9,714 bases of DNA from Nitrospiraceae bacterium (GTDB lineage: Bacteria; Nitrospirota; Nitrospiria; Nitrospirales; Nitrospiraceae), in NCBI GenBank assembly GCA_011391455.1, contig JAABQN010000063.1, positions 1 to 9,714 of the forward strand, read 5' to 3'. Positions 1-6,423 of this stretch are shown here, piece after piece. The position numbers and the translations under genes are program-made. How positions within the stretch are numbered: the stretch's first letter is position 1; each line of letters opens with the position of its first letter. Under the pieces are notes generated by a model. The model was not told where the DNA came from, did no database searches, and saw only the letters and a list, made by a program, of their open reading frames with translations.

Positions 1-46
1 GTTTTTGAAATGACTTCTAGTTTCACTCAACCAAATCAACCATTCG

Positions 47-874
47 TTACCAGTCTCCTGCCGTTCCTTCCGAGCATGTGCGCGCTTTTGGGAGAAGTTG
101 ATAGGACGTCGATTCTTCCTTCAGATCCGGTTCGTCTGAGCTGAGCATCGTCACTTCGATCTTTTCATTCGCGAAGGTTTCGTTGCCGGTTCGCAGGACC
201 GTCTCCCGGTTCAAAATCTGCATGGAGTTGAGGCGAGAGATTTTGAGTGGAAAGGTCTCGAATTGGTCCGCTGACAGGAAAGGGATCTGGACCGTCACCC
301 GGCCATGCTCGACATAGACAAACTGACGCACTGCCTCGTCGATGGGAGTTTTCAAGCTGAGAACTGCTGAGGTCATCGGTGGGATGGCCGAAATGGAAAC
401 TACATACAGGTGAGGGGCGTCAGGTGCCGTCGTTTCCCATGCCCCAGTGGCGTTCACGTTCGGTGTCGTAAAGAGCGTGGTAGTGGGGCGTACGAGAGGA
501 GATTTGAAGCTCATACGGAATTTCGTGAGGCTCTGGTCCGTCATATTTTCCAGGAGAATTTTGCTCACGACCCAGGACTGTGGGTCGGGCGTCTTGGCGC
601 GTCCCTTCGGCAAGGCTTGTTCGACTCGCCGGAGGCTGCAATCGGACACCAGGTTCCGATTTTCATAGAAATAGGTCTTGGTATTCCCCTCCAGTGTGAA
701 GGCGCGTTCATAGGTGTAGAAGGCAACGCCGACGTGGATGGGGGTTGGCTTGAGCCAGGACACGACCAATGGAACGAGGAACATGACCAACGCGACTAAA
801 AAACTAACGATGACAATCTTGTTGAGCCGACTTTGTTGCTTAAACCACCTCCACCATTCCCTCAAAAGTGTCAT
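47..874 (-). CDS. Hypothetical single-pass membrane protein
   Basis: I do not recognise this 275-aa protein. The N-terminus is aromatic and basic (residues 1-18), followed by one hydrophobic helix at about 19-40, so it is probably an inner-membrane protein with a large extracytoplasmic domain. The remainder (about 45-275) is rich in beta-forming segments with no cysteine cluster, haem motif or known catalytic motif that I can see. The ATG at 874 is supported by an AGGAG ribosome site (884-888 on the plus strand) nine bases upstream. It is transcribed away from hpnH, so it is probably an independent unit. The long plus-strand frames over it lack a ribosome site and look like shadows. Confidence is high that it is a gene and low on any role. 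Confidence 0.8.
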   Translation of the reverse strand: MTLLREWWRWFKQQSRLNKIVIVSFLVALVMFLVPLVVSWLKPTPIHVGVAFYTYERAFTLEGNTKTYFYENRNLVSDCSLRRVEQALPKGRAKTPDPQSWVVSKILLENMTDQSLTKFRMSFKSPLVRPTTTLFTTPNVNATGAWETTAPDAPHLYVVSISAIPPMTSAVLSLKTPIDEAVRQFVYVEHGRVTVQIPFLSADQFETFPLKISRLNSMQILNRETVLRTGNETFANEKIEVTMLSSDEPDLKEESTSYQLLPKARTCSEGTAGDW

Positions 875-883
875 GTCCGTTCA

Positions 884-888
884 CTCCT
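884..888 (-). promoter_or_regulatory. Ribosome binding site of the minus-strand membrane protein gene
   Basis: On the minus strand this reads AGGAG and lies nine bases before the ATG at 874. It fixes the start of the hypothetical membrane protein. Confidence 0.7.
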
Positions 889-1027
889 GGAGCGTCTCGC
901 CTGAGTTGTTCATCAATCGCCGCACGTCATTCCCGTCTGCTCCATTGATGGCTGGCAGGGGAGTGCGAAGTCAAGCAACGACCCCACCATTTGCGCGCAA
1001 GCAAGACATGCACAAAAGGAGCGATCT

Positions 1028-1084
1028 GAAGTTCGAAGTTCAGGGTTCTAGGTTTCAAAAACCTCGAACTTCGCACCTCGAACC
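1028..1084 (-). repeat. Dispersed palindromic intergenic repeat, copy 1
   Basis: Bases 1056-1084, read on the minus strand, match bases 4541-4569 on the plus strand at 28 of 29 positions. Copy 1 is also internally palindromic: AGGTTT (1050-1055) pairs with AAACCT (1059-1064) around a 3-base loop, and GGTTC (1044-1048) then pairs with GAACT (1066-1070), with one G-T wobble, past a single mismatch. The left arm (1028-1038) repeats the core word of the right arm with one change. This is a REP-like, non-coding element. Its function is unknown; roles as a transcript-stabilising hairpin or a mobile miniature element are both possible. Confidence 0.75.
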
Positions 1085-1199
1085 GTCGTCCGTCTCGCCC
1101 GTCCCGATTTTCTCGCCAGTCTCGCTCCTCGTGCTTGTCGCGCGGCGGGGGCGACGAACCATCATGAGTGCGGAAACGCTTATGAAGGTGGAAAGAAAA

Positions 1200-1229
1200 T
1201 TGACTGGCGGTGAGACTGGGTGCTAGAAT
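1200..1229 (+). promoter_or_regulatory. Sigma70-type promoter of hpnH
   Basis: TTGACT (1200-1205) and TAGAAT (1224-1229) each match the -35 and -10 consensus at five of six positions, with an 18-base spacer. Transcription would begin near 1236, leaving a leader of about 70 bases before the hpnH ATG. Confidence 0.65.
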
Positions 1230-1295
1230 CCTTAGCGTTTACAACCTGCTAGTTCGGTGGCCGGACTACTGTCGTTACCAATACAGACTGAAAAG

Positions 1296-1301
1296 AAGGA
1301 G
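1296..1301 (+). promoter_or_regulatory. Ribosome binding site of hpnH
   Basis: AAGGAG sits six bases before the ATG at 1308. This decides the start against an in-frame upstream codon at 1257 that would add 17 residues unlike the family N-terminus. Confidence 0.8.
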
Positions 1302-1307
1302 AGAGGA

Positions 1308-2324
1308 ATGGCCGTTCCGATTTCCCAGATGGCTACTGTCACGAAGTACGTGCTCACCCAGAAACTGACAGGGGTGAAGCGGTATCCGCTCGTGCTGATG
1401 TTGGAACCCTTGTTCCGTTGCAATTTGGCCTGCGCCGGCTGCGGAAAGATTCAATATCCGGATCATGTGTTGGATAAGCGGCTCACGGTCGAACAGTGCT
1501 TGGCCGCAGCAGAGGAATGCGGCGCTCCGATCGTCAGTATTCCCGGCGGCGAACCGATGATCCATCCCGAGATGCCGGCGATTGTCCGAGGGCTGGTTGC
1601 GCAGGAGCGGTATATCTATCTCTGCACCAATGCGATTTTGATGGAGCGAAAACTCGACGAGTATCAGCCCTCGAAGTTTCTTACGTTCAGTGTTCACATG
1701 GACGGTCTGAAAGACGAGCACGATTTGGCCGTCTGCCGCGACGGTGTCTATGACGTGGCGGTGAAGGCGATTAAGGCGGCGCTGAAGCGGGGGCACCGGG
1801 TCACGACCAATACGACCCTTTTCGACGATGCCAATCCGGAGCGCGTGCGGAAGTTTTTCGATGCGATGATGGATCTCGGCGTCGAAGGCATGATGATTTC
1901 GCCTGGGTACAGCTATCAGAAAGCCCCTGACCAGCAGCATTTCCTGAAGCGAGAACGCACGAGGGAATTGTTTTCCCGTATTTTGGGGAATCCAAAGAAG
2001 AGGTGGCAGTTCAATCAGTCGCCGCTATTCTTAGATTTCTTGATGGGGGTGAGGGAGTACGAATGCACTCCTTGGGGGAATCCGACCTATAACGTGTTCG
2101 GGTGGCAGAAGCCCTGCTATTTGCTGCAAGAGGGCTATGCCAAGACGTTTCGTGAACTGATGGACAGCACGGAGTGGGACCATTACGGAACCGGGCGGAA
2201 TGAGAAATGCGCCGATTGTATGGTGCATTGTGGCTATGAACCGTCCGCCGTCGAGGATACGTTCGGCACCCTGTCCGGGTTTGGCCGGACCGTCAAGCTG
2301 ACGATGCTCCCGACCTCGCGATGA
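1308..2324 (+). CDS. hpnH: Adenosyl-hopene transferase HpnH (radical SAM)
   Basis: HpnH joins a 5'-deoxyadenosyl radical to diploptene to give adenosylhopane, the first step in extended (C35) hopanoid side-chain synthesis, and acts at the cytoplasmic membrane face. The 338-aa protein begins with the family-typical MAVPISQM. It carries the radical-SAM CxxxCxxC cluster (C38, C42, C45) that binds [4Fe-4S], and the SAM-binding GGEP at 80-83. A cysteine-bearing C-terminal region follows, including a CADCMVHC segment near the end. Length is normal for HpnH. It has its own strong promoter and ribosome site. No squalene-hopene cyclase or other hpn gene lies in the window, so the rest of the pathway must be elsewhere. 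Hopanoids adjust membrane packing, which is compatible with, but not proof of, a link to the respiratory genes downstream. Confidence 0.93.
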   Translation: MAVPISQMATVTKYVLTQKLTGVKRYPLVLMLEPLFRCNLACAGCGKIQYPDHVLDKRLTVEQCLAAAEECGAPIVSIPGGEPMIHPEMPAIVRGLVAQERYIYLCTNAILMERKLDEYQPSKFLTFSVHMDGLKDEHDLAVCRDGVYDVAVKAIKAALKRGHRVTTNTTLFDDANPERVRKFFDAMMDLGVEGMMISPGYSYQKAPDQQHFLKRERTRELFSRILGNPKKRWQFNQSPLFLDFLMGVREYECTPWGNPTYNVFGWQKPCYLLQEGYAKTFRELMDSTEWDHYGTGRNEKCADCMVHCGYEPSAVEDTFGTLSGFGRTVKLTMLPTSR

Positions 2325-2415
2325 TAGACAACGTAGCGCGTCAGTGGTCGTTCCTAGGAGCTTCCCGACGCTTTTCATGTCGTCCGATTTACCCCTTACC
2401 CCTCACGGTTCCCCG

Positions 2416-2811
2416 ATGACTGACACCAAAAACCATAGTGCTGCCGGAGTGACCGGATCGCCCGAGGGCCGTGTCTTTCAGCCGGCTTCGCTCGCTGAGC
2501 TTGGCGAAGCGGTGGAGCTGGCGTTCGATTATCGTGGCGATGTGACGGTGTCGTTGAAGTCCGGCGAATCCCTCAGCGGGTATCTTTTCAATCGACAGGT
2601 CAGCGGGTCCGACTCCTATCTTGAGGTGTTTCCTTCCGACAGTTCTGCCGCGCGGCGTATACGCTACGACCAAATTGCCGCAATTGCCTTTACCGGTGAG
2701 GACACGGCCACGGGGAAGTCCTGGGAGACCTGGATCGCCAAGAAAGATTCGGAACGGCGAGCTGAAGTAGACCGTGTTGCAGCCGAGGCAAAAACACGAG
2801 GAATTTTGTAA
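2416..2811 (+). CDS. Small hypothetical protein with Sm/SH3-like core
   Basis: This is a 131-aa soluble protein of unknown function without signal peptide or membrane helix. Residues 35-95 look like a small beta barrel: a GDVTVSLKSGESLSGYLF-type strand-turn-strand, then a segment ending in RIRYDQIAAIAFTG. That pattern recalls Sm-like or SH3-like folds, in which a charged ligand or RNA is bound; this is inference from pattern only. The C-terminus (about 108-131) is a charged helix. The start is uncertain. ATG 2416 has no clear ribosome site. ATG 2377 and GTG 2344 lie upstream in the same frame, with TAGGAG at 2354-2359, but the pyrimidine-rich bases 2388-2410 look non-coding. It lies 91 bases after hpnH and may share its transcript. 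Confidence 0.65.
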   Translation: MTDTKNHSAAGVTGSPEGRVFQPASLAELGEAVELAFDYRGDVTVSLKSGESLSGYLFNRQVSGSDSYLEVFPSDSSAARRIRYDQIAAIAFTGEDTATGKSWETWIAKKDSERRAEVDRVAAEAKTRGIL

Positions 2812-2975
2812 GTTTTCCACCTGCCGAGCGCAACACTTTTTCTCATTTCCCCCAACGCAGACGCATCAAGAACGGCCCTAGCCAAGTGATTGAAAATGGG
2901 CCTATCTCTCTATCCGGTCAGACCGCGGTTCGTTGACTAAGGGGTAGGGGCTATGCTAAAAATTGCAGCCTAAAA

Positions 2976-3005
2976 TTGACTATCACCATTGGTGACCATT
3001 AGATT
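2976..3005 (+). promoter_or_regulatory. Candidate promoter with overlapping palindromes
   Basis: TTGACT (2976-2981) is followed after 18 bases by TAGATT (3000-3005), which matches the -10 consensus at four of six positions. Between them lies TCACC-ATT-GGTGA (2983-2995), overlapped by GGTGACC (2991-2997). Upstream is a near-direct repeat, CTAAAAATTG (2956-2965) and CTAAAATTG (2970-2978). The arrangement could be a regulated promoter for the gene at 3065. This is inference. Confidence 0.4.
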
Positions 3006-3064
3006 CCGTTGTGTGAGGCGGACTCCGGCGCTCGACGACGGAAAGAGCTGTCAGTCGGGAGCAT

Positions 3065-3604
3065 GTGAGGCGCAGACAGATCGCACAGAGTCGGTCACGA
3101 TGGCGTGAATGGGTTCTTGCCATTGCCATGGTGGGTGGTCTCCCCTCGGTCGTGGTTGCGACGCATGAAGCTGACCACCGGTTTACGGTGGAGGGGTTTG
3201 TCTGCGGAGCGGATGGGAAGAGCAGCGCGGATGTAGACGTGCTCGTCAAGGACACAAAGATCTCCTACGGGCAGATTGTCAAAACTGATGCAAACGGACA
3301 CTACAAGGCGGCCTTTCATCTTCATAACGATAATCTTGGCGATCCGCTGCTGATCGAAGCCAACGGCCAGCAGCAACAACAGAAAGTCTCGTTCGACCCG
3401 AAGGATCTTGAAGCTGAGCGAATCATTCAGGTCAATTTCGGAACCGGCTGCGTACAGGATCGGAACAGTGTTCCGATGTGGGTCTATCTAGGGGCCGGGG
3501 GTGTGGTTGCGGCAGTCGGTGGGTTCATCGGGTTCAAACTGATTCGTTCCTGGAGAAAGCAGGAACAAAAGCGAGGGAAGTCTCAGGGCAAGCACAAGAA
3601 GTAA
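3065..3604 (+). CDS. Exported carboxypeptidase-regulatory-like domain protein, C-terminally anchored
   Basis: The 179-aa protein has a basic start and a hydrophobic segment (about 15-32) that reads as a signal peptide, with likely cleavage near A32/T33. The mature protein would begin with HEADH (H34, D37, H38). Residues 40-125 resemble a carboxypeptidase-regulatory or transthyretin-like beta sandwich, including a TDANGHY turn (74-80) and HLHNDNLGD (85-93). A helix at 137-160 with a strongly basic tail anchors it facing outward. No peptidase catalytic residues are seen; this domain class is usually structural or binding. The clustered histidines might bind metal, which is only a suggestion. 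The start is GTG 3065, four bases after GGGAG; an out-of-frame ATG at 3063 stops at once. It precedes the cytochrome c gene, but a candidate terminator separates them. Confidence 0.75.
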   Translation: MRRRQIAQSRSRWREWVLAIAMVGGLPSVVVATHEADHRFTVEGFVCGADGKSSADVDVLVKDTKISYGQIVKTDANGHYKAAFHLHNDNLGDPLLIEANGQQQQQKVSFDPKDLEAERIIQVNFGTGCVQDRNSVPMWVYLGAGGVVAAVGGFIGFKLIRSWRKQEQKRGKSQGKHKK

Positions 3605-3917
3605 TCGAAGCGGTCCGTGGGGCTGATGCGTACCTCTCTGGATCGATGAATCGAAGTGGTGAGGGAGTGTGCGTGGCTTCACAGTATTCGCTTAGCACCA
3701 ACGCTGTTACGGGGGCGATGATCGCTTCAGTGAGAGCGTTTTTTTTCGCCTGAGTTCGCAGTATTTATAAAGGTTTATGGCGAAACAGCCGAAACGGTGA
3801 GAGAGATAGTGGCAGTGGTGTATCGGCAGTTTCGGTAGAAGCTTTCGTGAATGGTGCGGGCTCGCGTGAGAGTAACACTCGTTGATGTGGCCGGGGAAAA
3901 AGGAGTGCGTCAAGGTT
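3605..3917 (+). other. Intergenic region upstream of the cytochrome c gene
   Basis: This 313-base gap holds a candidate terminator (3723-3746), an AT-rich TATTTATAA (3762-3770) that could be part of a -10 region, and a cluster of CGAAAC words: direct copies at 3781-3786 and 3790-3795, with CCGAAAC (3789-3795) inverted as GTTTCGG (3829-3835). I see no gene; the overlapping open frames lack ribosome sites. Confidence 0.45.
3723..3746 (+). terminator. Candidate rho-independent terminator
   Basis: A short stem, CGCTT (3723-3727) with GAGCG (3734-3738) around a six-base loop and containing one G-T pair, is followed directly by eight T residues (3739-3746). The stem is weak but the T-tract is strong. 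A longer alternative pairs AACGCT (3700-3705) with AGCGTT (3735-3740). It would end the transcript of the carboxypeptidase-regulatory-like gene. Confidence 0.5.
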
Positions 3918-4481
3918 ATGAAGCAGATGAAAGTTTTGCAGCTTACGGTGGTGTTGGGAGCGGGGCTCTTCATGGCGGCATGTGGAGGAGAGGGAGGGGA
4001 AGGGCCGGTCGTTCCACCGCCTCCGGCTCCTGCCGAATGGGCCGATAAACATATGCCGGCCGGTTGGTGGGCCGATGCAGTCAAACTGGAAGAAGGGCGG
4101 AAGCTCTACGCCGGCGAAACGAACCCCGATGTGAATTGCGCCAGTTGTCATGGGAAGGACGGCAAGCCGGCTAAGGCGGGCGCCCGTGATTTCCGTGTCA
4201 GCGAACGGATGAAACTCTACTCCGATTCCGTGTGGGCCTGGCGGATTGCCGATGGGGTTCCCAATACGAAGATGAAGGGGTGGAAGAGCAAGCTGTCGGA
4301 CGACGATATCTGGAAGCTCGTGTTGTTTACGCGGAGCTTCGGGCTGCCTGGGCAGGGATGGGACGCCGAAAAGAAGACCTGGGTTGATACGGCGGGCGTC
4401 TCGGCTACTCCGGCTGCAGCCCCAGTTGGCGCTCCAGCTCAGGCTGCTGCTCCAGCTGCCCCGGAGCCGGCGGGCAAATAA
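3918..4481 (+). CDS. Lipoprotein monohaem cytochrome c
   Basis: This 187-aa protein is an electron carrier tethered outside the cytoplasmic membrane. Residues 1-21 form a lipoprotein signal ending in MAA-C, with C22 the probable lipidated cysteine. A Gly/Pro-rich linker follows, then one class I cytochrome c domain: CASCH at 74-78 binds the haem covalently, and M119 in NTKMKGW is the likely distal ligand. The C-terminus (from about 155) is a low-complexity Ala/Pro tail, possibly a spacer. ATG 3918 is chosen because the lipobox then sits at the usual distance; AAGGAG (3900-3905) lies 12 bases upstream, somewhat far. In-frame ATGs at 3882 and 3927 are alternatives. It precedes the bd-like gene by 226 bases and probably supplies or accepts electrons in that module. 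Confidence 0.85.
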   Translation: MKQMKVLQLTVVLGAGLFMAACGGEGGEGPVVPPPPAPAEWADKHMPAGWWADAVKLEEGRKLYAGETNPDVNCASCHGKDGKPAKAGARDFRVSERMKLYSDSVWAWRIADGVPNTKMKGWKSKLSDDDIWKLVLFTRSFGLPGQGWDAEKKTWVDTAGVSATPAAAPVGAPAQAAAPAAPEPAGK

Positions 4482-4540
4482 TAGGCTCTCATTATTTGAT
4501 CGAGATTTGCCAGAAAAGCAGGACTGGTGGAGCGGATGAT

Positions 4541-4583
4541 GGTTCGAGGTCCGAAGTTCGAGGTTTTTGGAACTCAGAACTTC
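4541..4583 (+). repeat. Dispersed palindromic intergenic repeat, copy 2
   Basis: Bases 4541-4569 equal the reverse complement of 1056-1084 except at one position. The unit can also fold: GAAGTTC (4553-4559) pairs perfectly with GAACTTC (4577-4583) around a 17-base loop. It sits between the lipoprotein cytochrome c gene and the bd-like gene, where it may separate or tune expression of the two. Confidence 0.75.
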
Positions 4584-4625
4584 TTCACTTGTTCCACGCG
4601 TCTTGCCTATCTCGTTCAGGTCTCA

Positions 4626-4649
4626 CGCGCAAGACCTCCAGCTTGCGCG
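4626..4649 (+). other. GC-rich hairpin upstream of the bd-like gene
   Basis: CGCGCAAG (4626-4633) and CTTGCGCG (4642-4649) form a perfect 8-bp stem with an 8-base loop. No T-tract follows, so it is not a standard intrinsic terminator. It may be an mRNA-processing or stability element, or part of the repeat family. Confidence 0.5.
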
Positions 4650-4671
4650 ACTGTGTTAGAGTTATTTATAA
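4643..4671 (+). promoter_or_regulatory. Weak candidate promoter for the bd-like operon
   Basis: TTGCGC (4643-4648) and TTATAA (4666-4671) are 17 bases apart. Both fit the consensus poorly, and the first overlaps the hairpin arm. The AT-rich TATTTATAA here also occurs upstream of the cytochrome c gene (3762-3770), which is the main reason to list it. Confidence 0.25.
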
Positions 4672-4707
4672 GTCATGCGGGCACATGAAGAGGGGCGGCG
4701 ACATATT

Positions 4708-6411
4708 ATGAAAGCGTGGCAGCGCGGTCTAACGGCGGCCTGTGCGCTTCTGCTGTTGTTCGGAGGGACGGCCTACGCCCAAGTGTCCGACATCACTCCG
4801 GTAGAGTTTCCCTATACCGGGAATCGGACCGCGGTCTGGATCGTTGCACAGCTGCATACGTTGTTCGGGGCGTTCATTCTCGGCGCCCCGATTTTTGTCG
4901 TGATCTCAGAATGGCTGGGGTATCGAAAGCAAGATCTCCGGTACGAGCGGTTGGCCAAAGAAGTAACCAAGGTGACGGTCATCCTCTTCAGTATGACCGC
5001 CCTCACCGGTGGCCTGTTTATTTTCGTGCTCCTCGCGGCGTACCCGCAGTTTACCGCCTGGTTCATCAATCAGTTCCATCTCGTGTTCACGGTGATCTAT
5101 CCGTCGCTGTTCATCAGCGGGACCGTCGTGCTGTACATGTATTACCACACATGGGAGAGCTGGAAGGGTGAAAAGAAGGGGCGGCATATCGCCCTCGGTG
5201 TGTTCTTAATTCTGATCGGTATGGTCACGCTGTTCGTGATCAATGGCCCGACATCGTTCATGAATACTCCGGTGAAGGCTGAAGGAGTCTCGCCACAAGA
5301 CGCCCTCACAGGCGCAACCTTGTGGGACAAGATCGCCAACCAGACCTGGATGCCGCTCAATCTCCACCGGATCGACGGTAACGTGGCGTTCGGAGGATTT
5401 ATGACGGGTCTGATCGCCGCCTATATGTTTATGGGGGCGAAAACCCAGGAAGAACGGGCCTACTACGATTGGATGGGGTTTGCCGGTAATCTGATCGCCG
5501 TGGGCGCGACGCTGTTCCAGCCCTTTACCGGATTACTGTTGGCTTACGAGATGTGCGATTACGATTTTTCGTTCTGTCCGTACATGATGGCCGACCAGCT
5601 CTCGATGTTTTTCGAAATGCAGGGAGCAATGATCGGACTCATGTTCCTGGCCATTAACTATTACGTCTGGCTCAGTCTGAAACGTATCGAAGGGGCCGAA
5701 AAGATCCGAATGTCGATCCTGGTTCCCATCGTGATGGTGGCGTTCCCCTTTGTCATGATGGTGGTGATGAATTACTACTGGATTCCCGACCCGATGTCGT
5801 TGGCGTTCCTTCTTCCGCTGGTCTTCGCCCCGTTTGTGTTCGGTCGATTCATCCCGTTGACTGTGTCTGCACGGACCGTCATGAAAATCGGCTTTTTGAT
5901 GGTGCTCGTGGGTGATGCGATCTGGCTCACCCCCCACGGATTTGCGGCCACTGGCGCCAAGATGCTGCCTGAGTTGGAGTTGCCGGAGGCGTGGAACTTC
6001 CTGGCGGGGATGCCGGGCAAACTTTCTGCGATTTTCACGTTAGTGGTCATCACGGTTTTCAACTATGTCGTGTATAACCGGGCCATCAGGCAGGGGATCA
6101 TCGTTTGGGGAAAGATCGATTTCACCTCCCAGTTCGTGTTGATCTTCCTGGCCTTCACCTCAATCTGGACGATGGGTTTGATGGGCGCTGTCCGCTCGCT
6201 GGTGCGGAAGTACTTCCACACCTACGGTTTGGTGCCGGACTTCACCGCGGAGTCCTTCACGCCGACGCTGTCGTATTCCGCCTGGTGGATTACGGGGATT
6301 ACCGTCGTCTTTTTCACGGTGGTGAGTTTCGCCGTGATCCTAACCCTTCGGCCTTCGACCTCGAAGAATGAGGTGCCGGAGGGCAGTCCTGTTCCCGCCA
6401 GGGCCAAGTAA
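4708..6411 (+). CDS. Cytochrome bd-like subunit I (CydA-like), non-canonical
   Basis: This 567-aa membrane protein has a signal peptide (cleavage near AYA/Q at 24-25) and about 13 helices, more than the nine of a typical CydA. H50 in QLHTLFGAFILGAP resembles the first conserved CydA histidine (E. coli His19). H220 in LHRIDGNVAFGGFMTG resembles the b558 ligand His186, and a Met in 304-312 may be the second b558 ligand. It therefore probably binds b-type haem. The GRQPW quinol-loop motif is not seen, and residues 91-149 contain no Asp or Glu, although classical CydA carries two functional glutamates in this helix region. No cydB follows. It is likely part of the b/Rieske/cytochrome c complex encoded downstream; O2 reduction is unproven. 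ATG 4708 is preferred because it opens a signal peptide and has AGGGG at 4691-4695; ATG 4675 has no ribosome site. Related Nitrospira proteins are called bd-like oxidases. Confidence 0.82.
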   Translation: MKAWQRGLTAACALLLLFGGTAYAQVSDITPVEFPYTGNRTAVWIVAQLHTLFGAFILGAPIFVVISEWLGYRKQDLRYERLAKEVTKVTVILFSMTALTGGLFIFVLLAAYPQFTAWFINQFHLVFTVIYPSLFISGTVVLYMYYHTWESWKGEKKGRHIALGVFLILIGMVTLFVINGPTSFMNTPVKAEGVSPQDALTGATLWDKIANQTWMPLNLHRIDGNVAFGGFMTGLIAAYMFMGAKTQEERAYYDWMGFAGNLIAVGATLFQPFTGLLLAYEMCDYDFSFCPYMMADQLSMFFEMQGAMIGLMFLAINYYVWLSLKRIEGAEKIRMSILVPIVMVAFPFVMMVVMNYYWIPDPMSLAFLLPLVFAPFVFGRFIPLTVSARTVMKIGFLMVLVGDAIWLTPHGFAATGAKMLPELELPEAWNFLAGMPGKLSAIFTLVVITVFNYVVYNRAIRQGIIVWGKIDFTSQFVLIFLAFTSIWTMGLMGAVRSLVRKYFHTYGLVPDFTAESFTPTLSYSAWWITGITVVFFTVVSFAVILTLRPSTSKNEVPEGSPVPARAK

Positions 6412-6423
6412 CCGAGAGTCTGC

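Larger units (their letters stand above)
875..1307. other. Divergent intergenic region, no gene
   Basis: This 433-base spacer separates the minus-strand membrane protein gene from hpnH. It holds a 7-bp inverted repeat (CATCAAT at 911-917, ATTGATG at 944-950), a perfect 10-bp palindrome TTGCGCGCAA (991-1000), a dispersed repeat element (1028-1084) and the hpnH promoter (1200-1229). Between 1085 and 1199 the sequence is rich in tcgcc/gtc words and shows nothing I can name. A 162-codon open frame crosses it on the plus strand (738-1226), but it has no ribosome site and contains the repeat, so I do not call it a gene. Confidence 0.6.

Noticed and set aside
1..20. Possible tail of a third repeat copy at the left edge
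   Set aside because: Only about ten bases (GTTTTTGAAA) match the repeat end, which is too short to support at a window edge.
738..1226. 162-codon plus-strand open frame across the divergent spacer
   Set aside because: It overlaps the start of the minus-strand gene, contains the dispersed repeat and hpnH promoter -35/-10 area, has no ribosome site, and its translation looks like low-complexity Ser/Arg/Pro sequence.
1257..1307. Upstream start for hpnH adding 17 residues
   Set aside because: The strong AAGGAG before ATG 1308 and the family-typical MAVPISQ start favour 1308.
2873..2920. GGCCC/GGGCC inverted words after the Sm-like gene as a terminator
   Set aside because: The stem is five bases with a long loop and there is no T-tract.
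3478..3753. 91-codon plus-strand frame overlapping the end of the carboxypeptidase-regulatory-like gene
   Set aside because: It is out of frame with that gene, runs through the candidate terminator and T-tract, and has no recognisable domain.
3707..4151. Two long minus-strand frames opposite the cytochrome c gene
   Set aside because: They are shadows of the haem-binding protein on the other strand and show only Pro/His/Ser-rich translations.
5533..5937. Minus-strand His/Asp-rich frame inside the bd-like gene
   Set aside because: The histidine runs are the complement of Met/Val-rich membrane codons; there is no start signal or domain.
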